From CALITV01 sp964415795 (lineage in GTDB: Bacteria; UBP6; UBA1177; JAKLFG01): 64,000 nt of DNA. How positions within the stretch are numbered: position 1 is the stretch's first letter; each line of letters starts with the position of its first letter. The position numbers were made by a program, and so were the translations under genes. The DNA lies in NCBI GenBank assembly GCA_964415795.1, contig CAYQBN010000011.1, positions 1 to 64,000 on the forward strand, read 5' to 3'. This document shows positions 14,737-22,073 of this stretch, piece after piece. The notes under the pieces are model-generated. The model saw nothing but the letters and a program-made list of their open reading frames with translations, made no database searches and was not told the DNA's origin.

Positions 14737-15612
14737 ATGCGTTACCTTTTCGCTTTGCTTCTCCTGTCAGCCGCATTCCTCGTTTCCTGCGCAACGGGAG
14801 GCGGCGCGGCATCACCGGGAACCGGTAAGCTTCTCGAAACGAATCCGCCGTCGAAGCCGGAGTGGCTCTCGATCACCGGCTACGCCCGAAAGGGAGGTGA
14901 CTGGTACTTCGTCGGCGAGTCGTCGAAGTCGCGCACCGAGGAGGATGCCCGCGCCAAAGCGCTTCTCAACGGCCTCTCCCAGATATCGAACCAGTTCGGC
15001 GTGAAGGTTTCGAGCGAACTCATATCGCAGGAACGGGAGGCGAACGGCGTCTATTCCTATGACATCGGGGTCAAGAACAAACTCACTGGCGCGCCGATCC
15101 GCATCAAGGACTACAAACTCGAGAGCGCCTATGTGGAGAAATGGGATCGCGGCGAGATCGAGTTCGACGCGAAGGTGCTCATCCGAGTCCCTGATGAAGA
15201 AATCTCTCGGATCCGCAAGGAAATAGAGGCGCTCTGCGCGTGGGCGGTCATCTCTCCCCGTGACGATCTGGTGGGCGACGCGATGCGGCTGGCGAAGGAG
15301 TTCGCGCAGGTCAAGAAGATAAACCTCAAGCCGGATGCCGACACGGTGAGCGGGACCTACACCGCCGAAACGCTCGCTCAAAAAGCTCCCGACGCCGCCT
15401 TCTTCCTCGTGATAAAGATAAAGCCGGAGGCCCCGAAGAATGTCGAGGGCGAGTGGTACGCCACCGTCGCGGTCGAGGCTGAGCATCTCTCGCTCACCGA
15501 GAACAAGGTGATCCGCGCGTACAGCGGATCGGCGCGCGGCGCCGCCTATAGCGAGAACGACGCGGTGAAAAACGCTTTTCTTAAGGCCTTCGACGAAATC
15601 ATGACCCAATAA
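14737..15612 (+). CDS. LPP20-like outer-membrane lipoprotein
   Basis: The 291-residue protein has a signal peptide with lipobox LVSC-A, so it should be lipidated at Cys near residue 19. Residues 40-130 carry a LPP20-like domain: a GxS segment (YFVGESS), then an AxAxAKALLNGLSQISNQFGV helix and a mixed beta region. Family members sit in the outer membrane or periplasm with unclear roles. The ATG at 14737 has AAGGAG six bases upstream; an earlier ATG at 14716 overlaps the receptor stop and would spoil the signal peptide. It follows the chemoreceptor closely and may be co-expressed with it. Confidence 0.75.
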   Translation: MRYLFALLLLSAAFLVSCATGGGAASPGTGKLLETNPPSKPEWLSITGYARKGGDWYFVGESSKSRTEEDARAKALLNGLSQISNQFGVKVSSELISQEREANGVYSYDIGVKNKLTGAPIRIKDYKLESAYVEKWDRGEIEFDAKVLIRVPDEEISRIRKEIEALCAWAVISPRDDLVGDAMRLAKEFAQVKKINLKPDADTVSGTYTAETLAQKAPDAAFFLVIKIKPEAPKNVEGEWYATVAVEAEHLSLTENKVIRAYSGSARGAAYSENDAVKNAFLKAFDEIMTQ

Positions 15613-15678
15613 TCTGCTGTTGACTTTTTCCCACCGGTGCCTAAAAAGAGCTCGATGAAAAAGTGAGGGAGGTTTTCG

Positions 15679-16521
15679 ATGTACAATGTGTTCAAAAGCG
15701 GCCTTCTAATGGTCGTTATGTTCGCCATCTTCATTTTCTTCGGGTACCTGCTCGGCGGCCCCGACGGAGCAACGACTTTCTTCTTCATCGCACTCGCGAT
15801 AAACTTCGTCTCCTACTTCTTCGCGCACAAGATCGTGATCGCGATGTACCGGGCGACCCCTGCCGATCCTCAGCGCTATCGCCGGCTCTATGAGATACTC
15901 GATGACCTCTCGTCGCGTGCGGGGCTCCCCCACCCGCCAGCGCTCTATATCGTGCCGATGGCGGCTCCGAACGCCTTTGCGACCGGCCGCTCGCCTTCTA
16001 CAGCGGTCGTTGCGGTGACCGAGGGGCTTCTTGCACGGATGAACGAGCAGGAGATCGCGGCGGTCATCGGCCATGAACTCGGCCACATCAAGCACTGGGA
16101 TATGCTCGTTCAAACGATCGTGGCGGCAATGGCGGGTGCCATTATGTGGCTTGCCAACATCGCCAAGTGGGGCGCCATATTCGGCGGCCGCGACGACGAC
16201 GAGGGCGGCGGCAACCTGCTGGTGGTGCTTCTCGTCTCCATCATCGCTCCGATCGCAGCGCTCCTCGTGCAACTTGCGATATCGCGATCTCGCGAATACA
16301 TGGCCGACGACTTCTCGGCGAAGCTTATGGGAAGCGGTACTCCCCTCTCCAACGCACTCATACGCCTCCACGAGGATGCCCGCATGATACCTGCCGAGGT
16401 CTCTCCGGCGACGGCCCATATGTTCATCACCCCTGCCGGCATCGGAAGAGGACTCCTCACCCTCTTTTCGACCCACCCATCGCTCGAGGACCGTCTCGAG
16501 AACCTCCGGAAGTTCGCCTAG
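15679..16521 (+). CDS. htpX: HtpX-type membrane zinc metalloprotease
   Basis: The 280-residue protein has two N-terminal membrane helices, the M48 zinc motif HELGH (residues 132-136), and two further hydrophobic segments (AAMAGAIMWLANIA and LLVVLLVSIIAPIAALLV). SREYMADD supplies the third Zn ligand Glu. HtpX degrades misfolded membrane proteins at the inner membrane. The length matches the family. The ATG follows GGAGG. The gene ends four bases into the convergent ROK gene. GHELGHIKHWDM and SxTAVVAVTEGLL are typical of HtpX rather than of BepA-like relatives. Confidence 0.93.
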   Translation: MYNVFKSGLLMVVMFAIFIFFGYLLGGPDGATTFFFIALAINFVSYFFAHKIVIAMYRATPADPQRYRRLYEILDDLSSRAGLPHPPALYIVPMAAPNAFATGRSPSTAVVAVTEGLLARMNEQEIAAVIGHELGHIKHWDMLVQTIVAAMAGAIMWLANIAKWGAIFGGRDDDEGGGNLLVVLLVSIIAPIAALLVQLAISRSREYMADDFSAKLMGSGTPLSNALIRLHEDARMIPAEVSPATAHMFITPAGIGRGLLTLFSTHPSLEDRLENLRKFA

Positions 16522-17396
16522 TCTTCCAAGAGTAGCGCGCCGACAACGCCCGATCGGTTTCCGAGACGCGCGGCACACACTTTTACCTTTTTACTCTCGC
16601 TGAAGGCAGATTCACGGAGCCGTTGTTTCAGCGGTGTCAGCAAAAGCGGTCCCAAATTGGAAAGCCCGCCGCCGATCACTATGACATCGGGATCAATGAG
16701 CGTCGCGACATTGGCAAGCCAGAGGCCGATGAGGCGAGAGAGATGGTCAAGAGCCGCCGCCGCACGCCGATCCTTTTTCTGCACGAGCACCGGTATCTCC
16801 TCTGGACTAATGCCAAAGAGCCGCTTTATCGCCGGCCCGGCGGCCATCCGCTCGAAAACAGTTCCATCAGGGAACCGCGTCTGTCCGATCTCGCCCGCTA
16901 CCCCGTGCGCTCCGTGATAGACATGGCCACGGTGAACGAACGCACCGCCGATGCCGGTCGAAACGGTGACATAGAAGACCCGTTCATAGCCCTTTCCGGC
17001 ACCGACCAGCGCTTCGGCGAGGCCCGCCGTCCGCGCGTCGTTTTCCACAGAGACAGACACATTGAAACGCTCTTCAAGCCATGACCGAATGGGCACTTTC
17101 TTCCACGACGGAATGTTGGGGCACACACGCACCATACCGGTCCTATAGTCCACCGGACCGGGGACACCGATGCCAACTCGCTCTATCCGTTTGGTCTCGA
17201 TATCCGCTTCCCTGCAGGCCAAAATGACCGAGTGAGCGACATTCTCGAAGACTCGCCGTCGGGATTCGTCAGCATCGGTGGGGATCCGCACTTCCGCGAT
17301 GATGTCCGACGTTCCGTTTTCTTCAACCGATGCCACGGCCGCGTGTATTTTGGTGCCGCCGACATCTATCCCGACCCGATAGTGGCCCTTTTTCAT
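16518..17396 (-). CDS. ROK-family sugar kinase lacking the zinc Cys motif
   Basis: The 292-residue protein has the ROK pattern: GIDVGGTKIHAAV (phosphate loop), VGIGVPGPVD, VENDART (substrate/catalytic Asp), and STGIGGAFVHRG. It most likely phosphorylates glucose or a related sugar with ATP. The usual zinc site (GHxxx...CxCGxxGCxE) is replaced by GEIGQTRFPDGTVFERM, without cysteines, so the substrate loop is atypical. The ATG at 17396 has AAGGAG upstream. It is convergent with htpX and divergent from secG. The specific sugar cannot be told. Confidence 0.85.
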   Translation of the reverse strand: MKKGHYRVGIDVGGTKIHAAVASVEENGTSDIIAEVRIPTDADESRRRVFENVAHSVILACREADIETKRIERVGIGVPGPVDYRTGMVRVCPNIPSWKKVPIRSWLEERFNVSVSVENDARTAGLAEALVGAGKGYERVFYVTVSTGIGGAFVHRGHVYHGAHGVAGEIGQTRFPDGTVFERMAAGPAIKRLFGISPEEIPVLVQKKDRRAAAALDHLSRLIGLWLANVATLIDPDVIVIGGGLSNLGPLLLTPLKQRLRESAFSESKKVKVCAARLGNRSGVVGALLLED

Positions 17397-17537
17397 GAGC
17401 GACTCCTTTTTCGTCTGTAACGCGCCTTACTCTAACAGAGGCAGATTTCTTTTTCCAGCAGAAGGACAAAAATGTTGACAATGCGATGAAACAGACTATA
17501 GAACACGCTGTTTTTACCGGACTCCGGAGGGAGCGTC

Positions 17538-17891
17538 ATGTTCAAGGCCTTCGCGGTGTTGCAAATCATCATCTCGGTGCTCCTTGTCACCGTCATCCTC
17601 ATGCAGGAGGGAAAGCGGGGCATGGGCGCGATATTCGGCGGCTCGTCGAGTTCCATTTTCGGTGCCCGCGGCGCCGCCAGTCTGCTCGCGAAGGTGACGA
17701 CGGTGCTCGCGATCCTCTTCTTCCTGAACTCGATCTGGCTCGCCCATCTCTCGAGCAGTAAGAAGTCGATCGTGGATAAAGAGACACCCACGATGACCGC
17801 GCCGAAGAGCGAGGAAAAGGAACCGGCGCCGACCGAGGCCCCGGCACCCGCCCCGGCCCCGGCTCCGGCAGAGGCGCCTGCGCAACAGTAA
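17538..17891 (+). CDS. secG: Preprotein translocase subunit SecG
   Basis: The 117-residue protein has the SecG layout: an N-terminal membrane helix (AVLQIIISVLLVTVILMQ), the QEGKRGMGAIFGGSSSSIFGARGA loop (given here as a description of residues 22-46), and a second helix (LAKVTTVLAILFFLNSIWL). A Pro-Ala-rich tail (PAPAPAPAEAPA) follows. SecG assists SecYE in protein export at the inner membrane. The start follows CGGAGGGAG. As in many bacteria, a tRNA-Leu gene lies directly downstream, which supports the identity. Confidence 0.93.
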   Translation: MFKAFAVLQIIISVLLVTVILMQEGKRGMGAIFGGSSSSIFGARGAASLLAKVTTVLAILFFLNSIWLAHLSSSKKSIVDKETPTMTAPKSEEKEPAPTEAPAPAPAPAPAEAPAQQ

Positions 17892-17935
17892 GAGCGCAGT
17901 TCGTTCTTTTACAGGCGATACGCCACCGATACGGT

Positions 17936-18020
17936 GCAGAAGTGGTGGAATTGGCAGACACGCAAGACTAAGGATCTTGTGCCGCAAGGTATGGGGGTTC
18001 GACTCCCCCCTTCTGCACCA
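17936..18020 (+). tRNA. tRNA-Leu (anticodon AAG)
   Basis: An 85-base class II tRNA. The acceptor stem GCAGAAG pairs with CTTCTGC, followed by discriminator A and encoded CCA. The anticodon stem CAAGA/TCTTG encloses the loop CTAAGGA, giving anticodon AAG at positions 34-36 after the conserved T33. A variable arm GCC-GCAA-GGT and the T arm GGGGG-TTCGACT-CCCCC are present. AAG reads CUU, and CUC/CUA if A34 is deaminated to inosine. Confidence 0.9.
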
Positions 18021-18034
18021 TCTTTTTTTAAGAA

Positions 18035-20209
18035 TTAACGCTCGTACAATCCTTCATCGATCGTGGCGATGAACCGGCTCGGCAGGGTGAGCGCCCCGCC
18101 CCAGAACGCCGCCGCCGCTGGAAAGGTGAGATAGAGCCGCCGCTTCGCCCGCGAGCAGGCGACATAGAACAGACGCCGCTCTTCTTCGAGGTCCTCAAAG
18201 CGCTTGCATGAGCGCGCCGCGGGGAAGAGGCCATCGAGCAGATGGGGGATGAAGACCGTGTGCCACTCGAGTCCCTTGGCCGAGTGGACGGTCGAGAGAA
18301 CGACCGGCTCCTCCTCCCCTTCCTCGGGTGGTCGGTCATCGAAAGCGAGATGACGCGACGGCGGTTCGAGGGCGAAGTCGGAGAGGAATCTCCCCAGTTC
18401 GTCATAGTTCCCGGCGATGCGTTCAAGTATCTCTATGTCGCGCAGACGCTCTTCCCAATCGGCCTCGAGCGACTGCAAGAGAGGCAGGTAGTGCTCCTTC
18501 ACGATGGCGAGCAGTCGCGCGGGGACGCCATCAGCGCTCCGTGCCGTCGTAAGCACTTTTCCCAGTGCGTTGAGGTGCTGATAGAAGCGGCGTCCCTTGA
18601 ACGAGTCGAAACGAAGTTCGCCTTCCTGCGCTGTTATCTTCTCGACGACCTGCCCCGCCGTCGTGTTGCCGATGCCGGGCAGGAGCAGGAGAACGCGGTT
18701 CCACGCAACGGCGTCGAACGGATTTTGCACTATGCGCAGGTAGGCAACAAGGTCTTTGATGTGGCGCCGCTCAACGAATTTCAGGCCGCCGTAAACGACG
18801 AAGGGTATGCCGCGCCGCATGAGTTCGGCCTGAATGAAGTTGCTATGGAACGCGGCCCGGTAGAGCACCGCGATCTCCGACGCAGGAACTCGCTGAAGGA
18901 GCGACTGTATCTCGGCCCCGATGAAGGCCGCCTCGGCCTCTGGGTCGCCGAAGGAGCGCACTACCGGGCGATCACTTGAGGGTGTCTCGGAGAATAGCCG
19001 CTTGGGATAGCCGATACGGGCATCCGCGATGACGGCGTTCGCGAGGTCAAGTATCGGCTGGGTGCTCCGGTAGTTCTGTTCGAGCCGAACGACGCGGCAA
19101 TCGGGATAGGTCTCGGGGAAACGAAGGATATTCTCGAAGTTGGCGCCGCGGAAGGCATAGATGCTCTGGGCGTCGTCGCCAACAACCATGATGTTCCGCT
19201 CCCGAGCGGCGATGAGGTCCACGATACGCTTTTGAATGAGGTCGGTGTCTTGGAACTCGTCCACCATAATATGCCGCCAGCGATCCTGCACCGCATCGAG
19301 AAATGCGGAGTTATCGCGGAGCGCCTGCCACAAGATCTCGAGCAGGTCATCATAATCGAGGATGTGGTGAGCCTTCTTGAATTTGCCGTAAAGATCACGA
19401 ATACGCGCAAGGTCTTCGAGGAACGGCTCGAGCGAGGGACTGAATCGCGACACCGCCTCGGAAAGCGGGATATCAAGAAGACGGGCGCGGGAAAAGGCCT
19501 CCTCGATCGCCCCCTTGCGCGGAAAAGACTTTCCCTTCGCATCGAGACGCAGTTCGCGGCGGATGAGGTCGATGATGTCCTCGGCATCGGCACGGTCGGC
19601 GATCGTAAAGTCGGGAGAAATGCCGACCGCCGCCGCATGTCGCCGCAAAAGCATCGCGGCGAAACCGTGGAAGGTCCCGGCGGTGATTGCCGCCGCTTCG
19701 GTCCCGCCGATGAGGAGAGTGGCACGGCGTGTCATCTCCTGCGCGGCACGACGGGTAAAGGTAAGAAGCAGTATCTCCTGAGGAGAAATGCCTCTGCCAA
19801 GCAACCATGCGGTCCGGTAGATGAGTGCCCGCGTCTTTCCGCTCCCTGCCCCCGCGATGACGAGGAGCGGCTTTCCCGTGTAGGTCGCCGCGATCAGTTG
19901 CGTCTCGTTGAGATCGGCACGGAAGCGTGCGGCGAGCGGTGAATCGGGAAGATGAAGATCCGTAGCCATCACGAGGCGCGCTTCGACACCTTCGCCGATC
20001 GTCTTGAAAAAGGTGATTCGCTCCGTCAAGTCGGGGTCGACCGGTGGCTCGGGATACTGCGACAGCCAGTCGCGGCCATGCCGCCGATTGGCGCCCCCAA
20101 CAAAGCGTCGCTCGAACATCGCATCGAGGTCATCTTCCCCTTCCCCACGCCGACGCACCGGCAGATCGTCACGGCGCTCGCCATCCACCGGTTCATAGCG
20201 TCGGACCAC
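18035..20209 (-). CDS. UvrD/PcrA-family superfamily I DNA helicase
   Basis: The 724-residue protein has all SF1A motifs: the Q motif LNETQ, Walker A IAGAGSGKTRAL, Walker B with IMVDEFQDTD, GDDAQSIYAFRGA (motif III), LEQNYRS (motif IV), TVHSAKGLEW (motif V), and YVACSRAK (motif VI). It unwinds duplex DNA in repair or replication. The N-terminal 80 residues (VVRRYEPV...) precede the helicase core. I chose GTG at 20209, with GGGAGAGG upstream, because relatives also have an extension before the Q motif; ATG at 19969 is an alternative. It lies just after the tRNA gene on the opposite strand. Confidence 0.92.
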   Translation of the reverse strand: MVRRYEPVDGERRDDLPVRRRGEGEDDLDAMFERRFVGGANRRHGRDWLSQYPEPPVDPDLTERITFFKTIGEGVEARLVMATDLHLPDSPLAARFRADLNETQLIAATYTGKPLLVIAGAGSGKTRALIYRTAWLLGRGISPQEILLLTFTRRAAQEMTRRATLLIGGTEAAAITAGTFHGFAAMLLRRHAAAVGISPDFTIADRADAEDIIDLIRRELRLDAKGKSFPRKGAIEEAFSRARLLDIPLSEAVSRFSPSLEPFLEDLARIRDLYGKFKKAHHILDYDDLLEILWQALRDNSAFLDAVQDRWRHIMVDEFQDTDLIQKRIVDLIAARERNIMVVGDDAQSIYAFRGANFENILRFPETYPDCRVVRLEQNYRSTQPILDLANAVIADARIGYPKRLFSETPSSDRPVVRSFGDPEAEAAFIGAEIQSLLQRVPASEIAVLYRAAFHSNFIQAELMRRGIPFVVYGGLKFVERRHIKDLVAYLRIVQNPFDAVAWNRVLLLLPGIGNTTAGQVVEKITAQEGELRFDSFKGRRFYQHLNALGKVLTTARSADGVPARLLAIVKEHYLPLLQSLEADWEERLRDIEILERIAGNYDELGRFLSDFALEPPSRHLAFDDRPPEEGEEEPVVLSTVHSAKGLEWHTVFIPHLLDGLFPAARSCKRFEDLEEERRLFYVACSRAKRRLYLTFPAAAAFWGGALTLPSRFIATIDEGLYER

Positions 20210-20349
20210 GAGAACCACCTCTCCCTCATCGGTTGCGTGATGGTTCAGTATAGCCGCGCCGGCGAGTGCGTCAATCGAAACCCCTTGCTTTTCGCTCTCC
20301 TCCCGATAGGATGACTCTGACACATGAGGAACGGCGCGAGGAAAAAGCC

Positions 20350-20730
20350 ATGAAGAAGATCGTTTCGACACCGACGGCGCCCGCGGCGGTGGGACCTTAT
20401 AGTCAAGCGGTGTGGGCTGGTGATACCCTCTATATCTCGGGTCAGATCGCCCTTGACCCGGCAACGGGACACCTCGTCGGATCAACGGCGGCGGAACAGA
20501 CCGAACAGGTGTTCAAGAATATCGGTGCCATCCTTGCGGCGGCGGGTCTCGGGTTCGATCGGATCGTAAAGATGACGGTGCTCCTCACCGACATCGGAGA
20601 GTTCGCCGCGGTGAACGAGGTCTATGCGCGTCACTTTTCCGGCGATTTTCCGGCACGCGCCGCCTATCAGGTCGCGGCTCTACCGAAGGGAGCGCTCGTG
20701 GAGATAGAAACCATCGCCTATCGGGGATAG
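20350..20730 (+). CDS. ridA: RidA family reactive-intermediate deaminase
   Basis: The 126-residue protein matches RidA over its whole length: AVGPYSQAVWAGDTLYISGQI, EQTEQVFKNIGAILAAAGLG, VVKMTVLLTD-like, and FPARAAYQVAALPKGALVEIE, including the conserved Arg of PARAAY. RidA hydrolyses 2-aminoacrylate and other enamines, protecting PLP enzymes. The ATG at 20350 follows GAGG; an in-frame upstream start would add an unrelated Arg-rich extension. The next gene begins four bases after its stop, so the two probably share a transcript. Confidence 0.92.
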   Translation: MKKIVSTPTAPAAVGPYSQAVWAGDTLYISGQIALDPATGHLVGSTAAEQTEQVFKNIGAILAAAGLGFDRIVKMTVLLTDIGEFAAVNEVYARHFSGDFPARAAYQVAALPKGALVEIETIAYRG

Positions 20731-20733
20731 CAC

Positions 20734-21444
20734 ATGAGGACGATGTTCGTTACCATCGTTTCACTGGGAATTCTCTGCGTCTCTTCCTGCACGAAGGAAG
20801 GGGAGAGCGCCTTCTTCACAAAAGGGAAACGAGTCGAGACGGGGCTCATCTGGGAGAAGACACCGGCATCTCCTGATACGATCCTCGCCGGTAAGTCCCT
20901 CAAGCCGCTCTTCAGCGACGACTTCGAGCGCTCTGAATTCGGGCCGAACTGGCAGGTGCAAGGCGGCGAATGGCGCATCGAGAACGGGACGGTCTACTCT
21001 CCCTCCGCGCACAACCGTAACCTTGTCCTCACCGGCGCGCCGCTTCCCGACAACGCGGTCATCGAACTCACGCTGTGGAGCAAATCTCCGTTCGTGGATG
21101 TCAAGTTCAACGCATGGGGCGACGGCAAGGTTCACGACCACGGTGACGGGTACAGTTTCATCCTCGGTGGATGGAAAAACCGCGTATCGGTCATCGCGCG
21201 GCTCGATGAGCACGAGAGGAATCGCGTAGAGGATCGCTCGACGCGGCTCAAACCGGAAGAGCGTTACCGGATCAAGGTCATTCGCCTCGGCGAGAAAATC
21301 TGGTGGTTCGTCAATGACGAGATCTTCCTCGCCTACTACGATCCGAAACCGCTTTCGACAAACGACGAATACCGTTACCTAAGCCTTGCCAACTGGGAAA
21401 GCGAGGCATTCTTCGACGATCTGCGTATCTTCGCAATAGAGTAA
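20734..21444 (+). CDS. Lipoprotein with LamG/ConA-like beta-sandwich
   Basis: The 236-residue protein has a short signal peptide with lipobox VSSC, so it is lipidated at Cys19. From residue 60 it shows the pattern FSDDFERSEFGPNWQVQGGEWRIENG... followed by alternating beta strands, ending with DDLRIFAIE. This is the layout of concanavalin-like jelly-roll domains found in sugar-binding or hydrolase proteins (DUF1961/LamG-like). The function is unknown. It is squeezed between ridA and tmk, so it is likely co-transcribed with them, although its role differs. Confidence 0.65.
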   Translation: MRTMFVTIVSLGILCVSSCTKEGESAFFTKGKRVETGLIWEKTPASPDTILAGKSLKPLFSDDFERSEFGPNWQVQGGEWRIENGTVYSPSAHNRNLVLTGAPLPDNAVIELTLWSKSPFVDVKFNAWGDGKVHDHGDGYSFILGGWKNRVSVIARLDEHERNRVEDRSTRLKPEERYRIKVIRLGEKIWWFVNDEIFLAYYDPKPLSTNDEYRYLSLANWESEAFFDDLRIFAIE

Positions 21445-21461
21445 CCAAGAGGGGGCATACC

Positions 21462-22073
21462 ATGTTCATCGCGGTCGAAGGAATAGATGGATCCGGGAAG
21501 ACCACGACGGTCACCGAAATAGAACGCTTCCTTCGGCGCCGAGGCTACGCGGTGCATCGCACCTCGGAACCGACCGGCGGCGATTCGGGTCGTGCGATAC
21601 GGGCGCTCCTCGCCGGCGACGAAGACCGCGCCTACCTTCACCACGAACTGGCGCTTCTCTTCGCCGCCGACCGGCTCCGTCATCTTGCCGACGAGATAGA
21701 GCCGGCGCTTGCCGCCGGGAAGACGGTGCTCACCGACCGCTACCTCTTTTCCTCGCTCGCCTATCAATCATCGGTTCTTCCCTATGAATGGGTAAGGGAG
21801 ATCAACCGCTTTGCGCGGATCCCCGATGTGGTCATCTATATCGGGGTGAGTCTCGACACCGCCTGTGCGCGCATCGCCGCTACCCGCCAAAAGACCGAAC
21901 TGTTCGAAAAGCGGGTGTTCCTTGAGAAACTGCTCGACACCTATGAGCGGGTCATTCTCGAATACGGCGACCGCGTATGCGTGGTGCGACTCGATGGGGA
22001 AGTGAAGATGGATGAGATCGCCGGCGATGTAGAGAAGCACCTCGGCGGCATCTTCCCGCCGAGATCTCAGTAA
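21462..22073 (+). CDS. tmk: Thymidylate kinase
   Basis: The 203-residue protein starts with MFIAVEGIDGSGKTTT, the P-loop of dTMP kinase. The DR(Y/H) segment TDRYLFSSLAYQ, the TxSEPTGGDSGR substrate region and a C-terminal lid follow. It phosphorylates dTMP to dTDP in nucleotide biosynthesis. The length is typical. The ATG at 21462 follows AGAGGGGG. The gene ends seven bases inside the convergent lipoprotein gene. Confidence 0.93.
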   Translation: MFIAVEGIDGSGKTTTVTEIERFLRRRGYAVHRTSEPTGGDSGRAIRALLAGDEDRAYLHHELALLFAADRLRHLADEIEPALAAGKTVLTDRYLFSSLAYQSSVLPYEWVREINRFARIPDVVIYIGVSLDTACARIAATRQKTELFEKRVFLEKLLDTYERVILEYGDRVCVVRLDGEVKMDEIAGDVEKHLGGIFPPRSQ

